This document shows, piece by piece, positions 1-6,149 of a stretch of DNA of 12,400 nucleotides. Made by a program: the position numbers and the translations under genes. Numbering within the stretch: position 1 is the stretch's first letter; every line of letters begins with the position of its first letter. Source of the DNA: Balneolaceae bacterium (GTDB lineage Bacteria > Bacteroidota > Rhodothermia > Balneolales > Balneolaceae); assembly GCA_007118525.1 (NCBI GenBank), contig SKRK01000106.1, positions 1 to 12,400 on the forward strand. The letters run 5' to 3'. The notes beneath the pieces were generated by a model, which had not been told where the DNA came from, did no database searches, and saw only the letters and a program-made list of their open reading frames with translations.

Positions 1-330
1 CCCGAGGAGAAAGAAGAGGTTAAAGCTGAAACTGAGCAGAAAGAAGAAGTAAAGGCTGAGGAAACCGAAGTTAAGGCTAAAGCAGAACCTGAAGAAAAAG
101 AAGAAGCAAAAGCTGAAACGGCAGAAGAGGTGAAAACCGAAGAGCCAAAGGCTGAAGAGAAGGAAGAGCCTAAGAAACCTGAAGCTTCAACACTCTCAAC
201 CGAAATGAATGCTAACGAGGCAATCGATCACATTAAAAACACGGATATCAAAGATTTACAAGGTTTTGTAACTGATGATGAAGAGCGTGTTACCGTGCAG
301 CGTGCCTGGGAAGCTAAACAAGCTGAATAA
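1..330 (+). CDS. rpsP: 30S ribosomal protein bS16, C-terminal tail (partial)
   Basis: The frame is open from base 1 to the TAA at 328-330, giving 109 residues with no start in the window, so this is the 3' end of a longer gene. The first 60 or so residues are almost only Glu, Lys, Ala, Pro and Val in loose repeats of the type EEKEEVKAE. The last 40 or so residues look like a small folded helical unit (AIDHIKNTDIKDLQGF, then DDEERVTV). No S16 core is visible. The assignment rests on position: rpsP normally heads the rpsP-rimM-trmD-rplS operon, and bS16 of Bacteroidota-like bacteria often carries a long C-terminal extension. The in-frame ATG at 205 and GTG at 130 are internal. Another protein with a KE-rich tail is possible but less likely. 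Confidence 0.75.
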   Translation, partial: PEEKEEVKAETEQKEEVKAEETEVKAKAEPEEKEEAKAETAEEVKTEEPKAEEKEEPKKPEASTLSTEMNANEAIDHIKNTDIKDLQGFVTDDEERVTVQRAWEAKQAE

Positions 331-349
331 GATTTAACCATAGCCGGGA

Positions 350-889
350 ATGACACAAACTGTGAACAACCGGTTCATTGAAATTGGCCGAATAGGCAGG
401 CCGCGCGGACTTGAAGGTCTGGTACGCTTTATGCCAAATGATATTTTTACTGCTGATCTGTTTGATCAGGTCTCTGTTTTCTATATAAAAAATCAGAGAT
501 CTGACCTGATTCCAACCCGCGTTGAATCAATACGGGTTGAAAAAAAACGGAACCAGCAGACGTTCTTTGTAAAATTTGATACGATCGCCAATAGGGAAGA
601 AGCCGAATCAGCCATGAATAGAGCTCTCTATGCAGATAGAGAAGTAACTGACGTGGCAACTAAGCCTGAAGAGGATAAAGATGACCTATTCGGGTATACA
701 GTTATTTTCGATGGAGAAAAAGTGGGGAAAGTCCTGGATGTAATCCATAATCCCGCTCACCCAATCCTGGAGATAAAATTTGGCAGTGTTTCGCTGCTTA
801 TTCCTTATGTAAATGAGTTTGTAGATCATGTGGATCATGATAAAGCTACTGTCTATTGCAAAAACCTCGATCAATTAACCGACTTCTAA
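350..889 (+). CDS. rimM: Ribosome maturation factor RimM
   Basis: Encodes a 179-residue protein, the usual RimM length. RimM binds protein S19 in the 30S head and helps 16S rRNA 3'-domain processing and assembly in the cytoplasm. The N-terminal RimM barrel carries GRIGRPRGLEG at residues 13-23 and the NREEAE helix at 81-86. The C-terminal PRC-barrel starts near LFGYTV (113-118) and includes LLIPYVNEFV (149-158), the segment typical of S19 binding. The gene begins 19 bases after the rpsP stop, and its TAA directly abuts the ATG of trmD (TAAATG), so rimM and trmD are very probably translated together. No clear Shine-Dalgarno is seen before the ATG. The start is supported by the GRIGRP motif falling at the usual distance from the N-terminus. 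Confidence 0.96.
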   Translation: MTQTVNNRFIEIGRIGRPRGLEGLVRFMPNDIFTADLFDQVSVFYIKNQRSDLIPTRVESIRVEKKRNQQTFFVKFDTIANREEAESAMNRALYADREVTDVATKPEEDKDDLFGYTVIFDGEKVGKVLDVIHNPAHPILEIKFGSVSLLIPYVNEFVDHVDHDKATVYCKNLDQLTDF

Positions 890-1585
890 ATGCTTAGAAT
901 TGATATCATCTCAGGTGTACCGGAACTCTTGCAAAGTCCGCTGCAACATAGCATTATAGGCCGCGCGAGGGAGAAGCAACTCGTGGATATTTATATTCAT
1001 GACCTCAGAAAGTATTCGACGGACAAGCATAATAAAATTGATGACTATCCATATGGTGGTGGGGCAGGTATGGTGCTTTCGGCACAACCCATTTTTTCTT
1101 GTATTGAAAAATTGAAAAATGAACGGGAGTATGATGAAATCATATTTACCGCACCCGACGGAGAGCTGTTTGCTCAGTCTAATGCGAATGAGCTCTCCAT
1201 TAAAGAAAACATCATTATTTTATGTGGCCATTACAAAGGCGTAGACCAAAGGGTTCGTGATGAACTGATTACCAGGGAGTTTTCTATCGGTGATTATGTT
1301 CTCTCCGGAGGTGAACTGCCGGCCCTTGTAATGACAGATGCGTTGGTCAGGCTTTTACCAGGTGCTTTAGGAGATTCAGAAAGCGCCCTAACCGATTCTT
1401 TCCAGGAAGATTTGTTGGAAGCTCCCATTTACACACGGCCTTCAGAGTTTAAGGGGCTGCGCGTTCCGGATATTCTGTTGTCTGGCGATCATAAAAAAAT
1501 AGAAAAGTGGCGTTCAGATAAAGCAATTGAACGAACACGACAAAGAAGACCCGATTTATACAAAAATTTTAAAAAGAAAAACTAA
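890..1585 (+). CDS. trmD: tRNA (guanine-N1-)-methyltransferase TrmD
   Basis: Encodes a 231-residue SPOUT-family enzyme that methylates G37 at N1 in tRNAs with a G36, preventing +1 frameshifting; it acts as a homodimer with SAM in the trefoil knot. Visible motifs are YGGGAGMVL (55-63), [11 protein letters not shown] (112-122), the knot segment [14 protein letters not shown] (132-145) and YTRPSEFKG (181-189). Arg154 and the catalytic-base Asp169 (in TDSF) fall at the same numbers as in the Haemophilus enzyme. The C-terminal helical part ends in a Lys-rich tail. The ATG touches the rimM stop with no spacer, which suggests coupled translation. Length and motifs are complete. Confidence 0.98.
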   Translation: MLRIDIISGVPELLQSPLQHSIIGRAREKQLVDIYIHDLRKYSTDKHNKIDDYPYGGGAGMVLSAQPIFSCIEKLKNEREYDEIIFTAPDGELFAQSNANELSIKENIIILCGHYKGVDQRVRDELITREFSIGDYVLSGGELPALVMTDALVRLLPGALGDSESALTDSFQEDLLEAPIYTRPSEFKGLRVPDILLSGDHKKIEKWRSDKAIERTRQRRPDLYKNFKKKN

Positions 1586-1596
1586 ATCCCAGTAAC

Positions 1597-1601
1597 GAGG
1601 A
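1597..1601 (+). promoter_or_regulatory. Shine-Dalgarno site of rplS
   Basis: GAGGA lies seven bases before the ATG at 1609. It favours that ATG over the in-frame ATG at 1618, from which it would be 16 bases away. It is one of few clear Shine-Dalgarno matches in this window, where most starts have only A/T-rich leaders. Confidence 0.6.
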
Positions 1602-1608
1602 CAATACC

Positions 1609-1977
1609 ATGGATAAAATGAAACTTGTAGAACAAACCGTTGTACATGACAACCTTCCTGAATTTACAGCGGGAGATACCGTAAACGTTCATTATCGTGT
1701 TCGTGAAGGGGAAAAAGAGCGAATTCAGCAATATGAAGGTATTGTAATTAACGAACGGGGAAGCGGAGCTAATAAAACTTTCATCGTGCGTAAAATGTCA
1801 GGCAGTGTGGGCGTGGAGAGAATTTTTCCTCTCTATTCACCTTTCATCGCAAAAATTGATGTGAAGAAAAGAGGAAGGGTTCGCCGATCCAAGCTCTTCT
1901 ATCTTCGTGAAAGACGAGGCAAGGCTGCCCGTATCCGCGAAAAAGAGGTTGCCAGACCTGACAAGAACAAAAAATAG
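1609..1977 (+). CDS. rplS: 50S ribosomal protein bL19
   Basis: Encodes a 122-residue bL19, which sits at the interface between ribosomal subunits. The family pattern is clear: [13 protein letters not shown] (19-31), YEGIVI (42-47), [12 protein letters not shown] (69-80), then the basic stretch [24 protein letters not shown] (88-111). The Lys-rich end PDKNKK is slightly longer than in many homologues. It is the last gene of the rpsP-rimM-trmD-rplS operon, starting 23 bases after trmD, and an intrinsic terminator follows its stop within about 10 bases. The start is chosen at 1609 because of the GAGGA site; 1618 would shorten it by three residues only. Confidence 0.98.
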   Translation: MDKMKLVEQTVVHDNLPEFTAGDTVNVHYRVREGEKERIQQYEGIVINERGSGANKTFIVRKMSGSVGVERIFPLYSPFIAKIDVKKRGRVRRSKLFYLRERRGKAARIREKEVARPDKNKK

Positions 1978-1986
1978 ATATTCTTT

Positions 1987-2022
1987 AAAAAAAGCGGTGT
2001 AGTAATACATCGCTTTTTTTTT
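1987..2022 (+). terminator. Rho-independent terminator after rplS
   Basis: A nine-pair stem AGCGGTGTA / TACATCGCT (one G-U pair) closes a GTAA loop at 2002-2005. It is preceded by a run of A and followed by nine T (2014-2022). The flanking A-run and T-run could also let it work on the opposite strand, though no gene needs that here. It ends the rpsP-rimM-trmD-rplS transcript. Confidence 0.92.
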
Positions 2023-2049
2023 GGATCAACTCATCTCAATTATCTTTTT

Positions 2050-2087
2050 TTATTAAGAAGAGATTTATATTCAACTTCTCTTAATAA
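2050..2087. repeat. Inverted repeat upstream of adk
   Basis: TTATTAAG (2050-2057) is matched by CTTAATAA (2080-2087), and the stem continues inward with AAGAG against CTTCT, with one mismatch and one G-U pair, around a 12-base loop. It lies about 60 bases before adk. The plus strand has no T-run after it, so it is not a normal terminator for rplS. It could be an operator or a leader structure for adk; nothing in the sequence decides this. Confidence 0.4.
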
Positions 2088-2145
2088 ACTATAGATAGAT
2101 TATATGATCGAAGTCCTGAAAATTTAAAACTAACCTACTATTAAA

Positions 2146-2700
2146 ATGAATATCATTCTGTTTGGCCCACCCGGTGCCGGAAAAGGAACACAGGCAAAAA
2201 AAATGTCTGATCATTTTGGAATACCTCAGCTATCTACCGGAAATATCTTCAGAGAGAACATCAAAAAAGAGACACCGCTTGGGAAAAAAGTAAAGTCTAT
2301 TTTGGATGCCGGCCGGCTTGTGCCCGACGAAACGGTTGTGGATCTGGTTACAGACGAGCTCGAAAAGAATGACTATAAAAATGGGGTTATACTTGACGGT
2401 TTTCCCAGAACTGTAAACCAGGCAGAAGCGCTCGAGGTTTATCTTTCTGAAAAAGGGGAAACCATCGACTATTTTATAACTCTTGATGTCCCCGAAGAGG
2501 AACTGGTGGAACGGATCCTCAGCCGTGGTGAGGGGAGGAGTGATGATACTGCTGAAAAGGTGAAGACCCGGTTGAAGATCTATCGCGATGAAACAGAACC
2601 CGTGCTGAATTACTATAAAGAGAAAGGCGCTGTAAAAGAGATTAATGGAGTTGGTTCGATTGAGGAGATATTTAACCGAATAAAAAACGCTGTTTCTTAA
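2146..2700 (+). CDS. adk: Adenylate kinase
   Basis: Encodes a 184-residue adenylate kinase (ATP + AMP to 2 ADP), a cytoplasmic housekeeping enzyme of nucleotide balance. The P-loop GPPGAGKGTQ is at residues 7-16, the AMP-binding STGNIFRE at 30-37, the DGFPRT motif at 84-89, and the Arg-rich ATP/LID contact RSDDTAEKVKTRL at 131-143. The LID is the short type without the inserted Cys4 zinc-finger-like domain, which explains the length below the 214 residues of E. coli Adk. It stands apart from rplS behind a terminator and thus probably has its own promoter in 2023-2145, though I could not place one firmly. The leader before the ATG (TATTAAA) has no Shine-Dalgarno. It converges on the minus-strand metalloenzyme gene. 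Confidence 0.97.
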   Translation: MNIILFGPPGAGKGTQAKKMSDHFGIPQLSTGNIFRENIKKETPLGKKVKSILDAGRLVPDETVVDLVTDELEKNDYKNGVILDGFPRTVNQAEALEVYLSEKGETIDYFITLDVPEEELVERILSRGEGRSDDTAEKVKTRLKIYRDETEPVLNYYKEKGAVKEINGVGSIEEIFNRIKNAVS

Positions 2701-2783
2701 AGTCACCTTAATTAGAGCCGAGGGCGATGTCCCCCTGAATGTTGATTTGACTTCGAATTCACTACGTTTCATCCCCTATTGAC

Positions 2784-2819
2784 CTCCGCCTTCCGGTGGA
2801 GTCCCGTCAGCTGTCGGGA
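2784..2819. repeat. REP-like double palindrome between convergent genes
   Basis: Two hairpins abut directly. The first, CTCCGCC-TTCC-GGTGGAG (2784-2801), has seven pairs including one G-U. The second, TCCCGTCAGCTGTCGGGA (2802-2819), is a palindrome broken by a single T-T mismatch. The GC-rich pair stands out against the surrounding AT-rich DNA and sits between the convergent adk and metalloenzyme genes. The layout resembles dispersed palindromic (REP/BIME) elements. It may also stop transcription from both sides, but no T-run follows. Copy number elsewhere is unknown from this window. Confidence 0.5.
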
Positions 2820-2876
2820 TTAATTAATTAATTTCTCTCTCGAAGGGATATCTATGGGAATCACACATTAAATACT

Positions 2877-3773
2877 CTAATCGTCTATCAAAACCTCCAA
2901 AATAGCAGGGGTAACGTCTGTAATACTCTTTACATTTTTGAACGGTTCAGTATTTCCTTTCACAAATAGGGGAACAGGATTTCGTGTATGAGTTTTAGTC
3001 GTTAGATCTTCCAGATTACCATGATCACTCGTTATTACAAGTGTATCAGAAGGTTTAATCTTTTTTATAATACCCATTAAAAACTCATCCAGCCTCCTCA
3101 ATACGATATCCGCTTTCTCCCGGTTCATCTCATGGCCGGCTTTATCGGTTAAATAGTATTCATAGAGTACCAAATCATAATTTCTTAAAGCGTTCAGCGC
3201 TCTTTTAGACGCTTCAACCGGCTTAATCTCCGGTACATCGAGCCCCAGCATATCACGCCATGCATTCTGTATGATTTCAGCTGTAATCGCTTTACCCTCT
3301 TTTATATCTTCAATTTTATTTAACCTTATCCCGGCTGAACGAACCATTAAGGTTGTACTCGTCCAGCGATCTCTGATTTCAGATTTTTTAAAAAAAATGT
3401 CGGGATAGGCATTCAAAAAATGAGGTTCTTTACCCAGTTCGATTACCTTTTTAAATAGACTGTTCTTTACAAGTAGAGGTTTGGTACTCGAATACGGATA
3501 GGGACCAAAATGTTTACCAATCATTTCTGAAGCATTTATACCTGAAAAGAGAGTTACCTGACCGGTACCGCTTTGTGGTAATCCTTTCACACCCAGGTTA
3601 GCGTCGATAGTTTTAAATAATTTCGTATCTCCAATAACTTCTTCACACTCCCTGTGGAATCCATTTTTCCCGGTAAAAAAAGAGAAACTTTTTAATTCTT
3701 TATCTGCTAAAGGATTCAATGAATGATTTTCACCAACGCCTATTCCATCAATAAAAATAAAAAGAAGAGACAT
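2877..3773 (-). CDS. Alkaline-phosphatase-superfamily metalloenzyme (phosphoglycerate-mutase-like)
   Basis: Encodes 298 residues of the alkaline phosphatase / cofactor-independent phosphoglycerate mutase superfamily. Visible metal-site pieces are IDGIGVG (Asp9), the nucleophile loop LPQSGTGQVTLFSG (66-78, Ser68 or Thr70), TDKAGH (Asp210, His214), SDHGN (Asp250, His251) and His262. This covers the usual two-metal set. At 298 residues it is much shorter than iPGM (about 510) and lacks its inserted domain, so it is not a full glycolytic mutase. Related short members are annotated only as metalloenzyme or phosphodiesterase, and the substrate is unknown. The ATG shares its A with the TAA of the preceding gene dtd (TAATG), so the two are translationally coupled. 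No signal peptide is seen, so it is likely cytoplasmic. Confidence 0.85.
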   Translation of the reverse strand: MSLLFIFIDGIGVGENHSLNPLADKELKSFSFFTGKNGFHRECEEVIGDTKLFKTIDANLGVKGLPQSGTGQVTLFSGINASEMIGKHFGPYPYSSTKPLLVKNSLFKKVIELGKEPHFLNAYPDIFFKKSEIRDRWTSTTLMVRSAGIRLNKIEDIKEGKAITAEIIQNAWRDMLGLDVPEIKPVEASKRALNALRNYDLVLYEYYLTDKAGHEMNREKADIVLRRLDEFLMGIIKKIKPSDTLVITSDHGNLEDLTTKTHTRNPVPLFVKGNTEPFKNVKSITDVTPAILEVLIDD

Positions 3774-4213
3774 TATTTTTCCAGTATGAGAGTAACAGGT
3801 CCATCGTTAATCAGCTCTACTTCCATCATTGCTCCAAATTGACCTGATTCTATTTTTAATTCCGTTATTTTTTTAAACTTATCGATCATATAATCATACA
3901 ATGGCTCAGCTTTCTCAGGCCTGGCAGCTTCAATATAACTGGGCCGTGTACCTTTACGGGCATTCCCATACAGGGTAAACTGTGAAACAACCAAAAGACT
4001 CCCTGAGACGTCTGTGACAGATCTATTCATCTTATTCTCCTGATCTTCAAATATCCTGAGTTTGGAAATTTTTTCGCAACACCAATTTACCTCCTTTTCA
4101 GTATCACTTTCATGAATACCCACAAGCAGTAGAAGGCCATGACCAATCTCGCCTGAAATTGAATTATTTATGGTTACTGACGCTCTTTTTACCCGTTGAA
4201 TAACAATTTTCAT
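3773..4213 (-). CDS. dtd: D-aminoacyl-tRNA deacylase
   Basis: Encodes a 146-residue DTD, which removes D-amino acids (and glycine mischarged on tRNA-Ala) from tRNA. Starting from the ATG at 4213 the family motifs fall in place: MKIVIQRVKRASV at the N-terminus, SQFTLYG (77-83), GTRPSY (88-93), FGAMMEV (126-132) and the cross-subunit Gly-cisPro signature NDGPVT (136-141). The frame stays open upstream to an ATG at 4291, but those 26 extra residues match no DTD N-terminus and would be encoded by the DnaA-box cluster, so I reject them. The first DnaA-like box ends two bases from this ATG, so DnaA binding could affect dtd expression. It overlaps the downstream metalloenzyme start by one base. Confidence 0.95.
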   Translation of the reverse strand: MKIVIQRVKRASVTINNSISGEIGHGLLLLVGIHESDTEKEVNWCCEKISKLRIFEDQENKMNRSVTDVSGSLLVVSQFTLYGNARKGTRPSYIEAARPEKAEPLYDYMIDKFKKITELKIESGQFGAMMEVELINDGPVTLILEK

Positions 4214-4214
4214 A

Positions 4215-4292
4215 TGTGGATTAAAGTGTGGATAAAGTGGTTTAAACTTGTGGAGAATTTTATTTACTTCATAAACAGAATACTTCTCCACA
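4215..4292. promoter_or_regulatory. Left DnaA-box cluster
   Basis: Four boxes occur in 78 bases: TGTGGATTA (4215), the exact TGTGGATAA (4227), TGTGGAGAA (4249) and, inverted, TTCTCCACA (4284). The first three are in the same orientation with starts 12 and 22 bases apart, close to one and two helical turns. The last two form a 9-base perfect inverted repeat. The cluster begins two bases from the dtd ATG and could serve both as origin and as DnaA-responsive control of dtd. Confidence 0.7.
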
Positions 4293-4376
4293 TCAATTCA
4301 CAAAAAAATGAAGTTCTTAACAGTACAAACTAATAACTTTTGATGTTGATGACATTTTTAAATGTTACAGGTGCGA

Positions 4377-4450
4377 TTTATAAAAAATGTGAATTACTAA
4401 AAATTTAACAATTTAAATTATTGTTTTTATTCATTTAGTTATTAACAAAG
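4377..4450. other. AT-rich candidate unwinding region
   Basis: Nearly all bases are A or T, with runs such as AAAAATTTAACAATTTAAATTATTG. One DnaA-like box (TGTGAATTA, 4388-4396) lies inside and another (TTCTTCACA, 4451-4459) at its edge. Position between the two box clusters fits a duplex unwinding element, but AT-richness alone is weak evidence. Confidence 0.45.
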
Positions 4451-4505
4451 TTCTTCACAATCAATCTTCACTGATTGTATAAGTAAGGATAAATAACTTA
4501 TAAAC

Positions 4506-4575
4506 ATTTCCACACTGTCTACTACTATACTACAAAATTCAAAATCCAATACTTTTAGTTATTACCTGTGGATAA
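4506..4575 (+). other. DnaA box plus DnaA-trio-like module
   Basis: The box ATTTCCACA (4506-4514, one mismatch) is followed by a four-base spacer and then CTACTACTATACTAC (4519-4533). The opposite strand thus reads 3'-GAT-GAT-GAT, which is the DnaA-trio pattern known from Bacillus subtilis, where trios next to DnaA boxes direct DnaA filament growth on single strand. An A/T-rich stretch follows (4534-4564), then an exact inverted box at 4567-4575. The order box, trio, AT-rich DNA matches the basal unwinding system; the last two triplets are out of register by two bases. Confidence 0.55.
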
Positions 4576-4671
4576 CATCCCCGAATAAACCTAAAAGGTA
4601 AGTATCAATCTTTTTATATTTCACACTTGAAATATGAAAAAAATATTATTCAATAATTTTAAAGCATTAAA

Positions 4672-5676
4672 GTGTCAGAAAAAAAATTTACCTATAAAGA
4701 TTCCGGTGTAGATATAAAAGCTGGTGAAGAGTTGGTTAACTCCATTAAAGATGTTGTAAAAGAAACCCATAATGCAAATGTACTGAGTAATATTGGAGGA
4801 TTTGGTGCACTCTTCGCTGCAGATTTTAAAAAATATAAAGAACCTGTTCTAGTGAGCAGTGTGGATGGAGTAGGTACAAAATTAATAGTAGCATTTAAAG
4901 CGGGAAAATATGATACCGTTGGCCAGGACCTGGTAAATCATTGCGTTAATGATATTGCTGTATGTGGAGCTACACCACTTTTCTTTTTAGACTACTTTTC
5001 AACCGGTAAGCTGGAACAGAGTATAGGTTACAATGTAATTAAAGGGTTTTCAAAAGCATGCAAAGAGAATGGTGTTGCTTTAATTGGCGGTGAAACAGCG
5101 GAGATGCCGGATATTTATAAAGAGGGTGAGTTTGACCTTGCCGGTACTATTGTAGGTGTTGTTGACCGTGAAAACCTTGTAACCGGTCACAAGATAAGTA
5201 AAGGAGACAGATTAGTTGGTTTTAAAAGCACCGGTCTTCACACCAATGGTTATTCTCTTGCCAGAAATGTTCTATTCAGTGAGTTTGATATTAATGATCG
5301 TGTAGATCTACTTGATGGAACTATAGGTGAGGAGCTACTCCATGTTCATAAATCCTATCTGAATCTTATTACCAATCTTAAAGAAATTGAAGGAGTAAAT
5401 GGGTTCTCACACGTTACCGGAGGGGGAATTGAAGGAAATACAAAGAGAATTTTACCCGAGGGACTAAAGCTTTCAATTGATTGGAGCTGCTGGAAACGCC
5501 CTGCAATTTTCAATCTGATTCAAAAAACAGGCAATGTTCCCGAAGAGGATATGCAAACTACTTTCAATCTTGGTATAGGCTTGGTGGCGGTAGTAAGTGA
5601 ATCAGCTATTAAAAAGGTTAAGGCAGCTGCAGATCATTTGAATGAAGAACTTATTCAAATTGGAGAAGTTGTTTAA
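4672..5676 (+). CDS. purM: Phosphoribosylformylglycinamidine cyclo-ligase (AIR synthetase)
   Basis: Encodes a 334-residue PurM, which closes FGAM to aminoimidazole ribonucleotide using ATP, the fifth step of purine synthesis. Motifs: YKDSGVD (8-14), SSVDGVGTKL (62-71), NHCVNDIAVCGA (89-100), GGETAEMP (139-146), GLHTNGYSLAR (188-198), HVTGGGIEGN (247-256) and FNLGIG (298-303). Length is close to the family norm of about 345. The start is GTG at 4672, since the family N-terminus begins a few residues before YKDSGVD and no in-frame ATG lies before it. No Shine-Dalgarno is present; the leader is AT-rich. It stands alone, not in a pur operon, and its promoter must overlap the right part of the oriC candidate, as must any coupling of its expression to replication. 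Confidence 0.97.
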   Translation: MSEKKFTYKDSGVDIKAGEELVNSIKDVVKETHNANVLSNIGGFGALFAADFKKYKEPVLVSSVDGVGTKLIVAFKAGKYDTVGQDLVNHCVNDIAVCGATPLFFLDYFSTGKLEQSIGYNVIKGFSKACKENGVALIGGETAEMPDIYKEGEFDLAGTIVGVVDRENLVTGHKISKGDRLVGFKSTGLHTNGYSLARNVLFSEFDINDRVDLLDGTIGEELLHVHKSYLNLITNLKEIEGVNGFSHVTGGGIEGNTKRILPEGLKLSIDWSCWKRPAIFNLIQKTGNVPEEDMQTTFNLGIGLVAVVSESAIKKVKAAADHLNEELIQIGEVV

Positions 5677-5776
5677 TTCTCTAAAGAGTTGATTATTGTT
5701 CTCCCTGTCTATTATCTGTTCGATTAACTATCTTTGACCTTCATTAAGTGTAAAGTTTGTCTGAAAAATTAGATCT

Positions 5777-6115
5777 ATGAAAAAAGTAAAACTGATAGAG
5801 ATTGCCCACGGCCGCAGCGGAGATAAGGGCAATGGAAGTAACGTTGGAATTATAGCCCGACATCCGAATATCTATCCTTTTTTAAAAAAGGAGCTTACAA
5901 AAGAGAGAGTAAAAGAGTACATGAAAAATATCTGCAAGGGAGAGGTTGAGAGATATGAAATGGAGAATATTGGAGCACTTAATTTCATACTGAATGAAAG
6001 TCTCGGAGGGGGAGGAACTGTCTCTTTAAAACTGGATGCCCAGGGAAAAACTCACGCTTCAACTCTATTAAGAATGGAACTGGATGTACCTGAAGAACTT
6101 CTTAATTTGGTGTAA
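5777..6115 (+). CDS. AtuA C-terminal-like (ferredoxin-fold) domain protein
   Basis: Encodes a 112-residue protein matching the C-terminal domain of AtuA, a protein of the acyclic terpene utilisation cluster in Pseudomonas. Signature segments are AHGRSGDKGNGSNVGI (10-25) and ESLGGGGTVSLKLD with AQGKT (74-92). It has no N-terminal AtuA (DUF1446-type) domain, so it is the free-standing version found in many genomes, often next to acyl-CoA carboxylase or enoyl-CoA hydratase genes; none of those is here. No enzymatic function is established for the stand-alone domain. No signal peptide or membrane segment is present. It begins 100 bases after purM, so it may be co-transcribed or have its own promoter. 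It converges on the protease gene. Confidence 0.8.
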   Translation: MKKVKLIEIAHGRSGDKGNGSNVGIIARHPNIYPFLKKELTKERVKEYMKNICKGEVERYEMENIGALNFILNESLGGGGTVSLKLDAQGKTHASTLLRMELDVPEELLNLV

Positions 6116-6149
6116 ATAATCGCTGTGGTAAGAAACCCGTAAAATTTTA

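Larger units (their letters stand above)
4214..4671. other. oriC: Candidate chromosomal replication origin (oriC)
   Basis: This 458-base gap between divergent dtd and purM has no credible gene. It carries two exact DnaA boxes (TTATCCACA, minus strand) at 4227-4235 and 4567-4575. One-mismatch 9-mers against TTWTNCACA lie at 4215-4223, 4249-4257, 4284-4292, 4388-4396, 4451-4459, 4506-4514 and 4617-4625 (the 4215 one also mismatches TTATCCACA once). A very AT-rich core spans about 4377-4450, and a CTACTACTA trio motif is at 4519-4533. Genes on both sides run outward. mnmG, rsmG and two parS sites are within 8 kb, as is common near bacterial origins. dnaA itself is not in the window. The identification is by motif only. 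Confidence 0.75.

Noticed and set aside
829-837. DnaA-like box TGTGGATCA in rimM
   Set aside because: A single one-mismatch 9-mer within a coding gene is expected by chance and has no neighbours.
2050-2087. Inverted repeat before adk as a second rplS terminator
   Set aside because: No T-run follows the stem on the plus strand and a strong terminator already lies at 1987-2022.
2230-2772. 180-residue minus-strand open frame over adk
   Set aside because: It lies opposite a certain adk gene and shows no recognisable motif; it is a shadow of the coding strand.
4214-4291. Longer dtd start at ATG 4291 adding 26 residues
   Set aside because: The added residues match no DTD N-terminus, the family starts at MKIVIQRV, and the DNA is the DnaA-box cluster.
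5733-5759. TTTGACC and AAAGTTTG as a Bacteroidota-type promoter before the AtuA-like gene
   Set aside because: The spacing (15-16 bases) is too short for that promoter class and the -7 match is imperfect.
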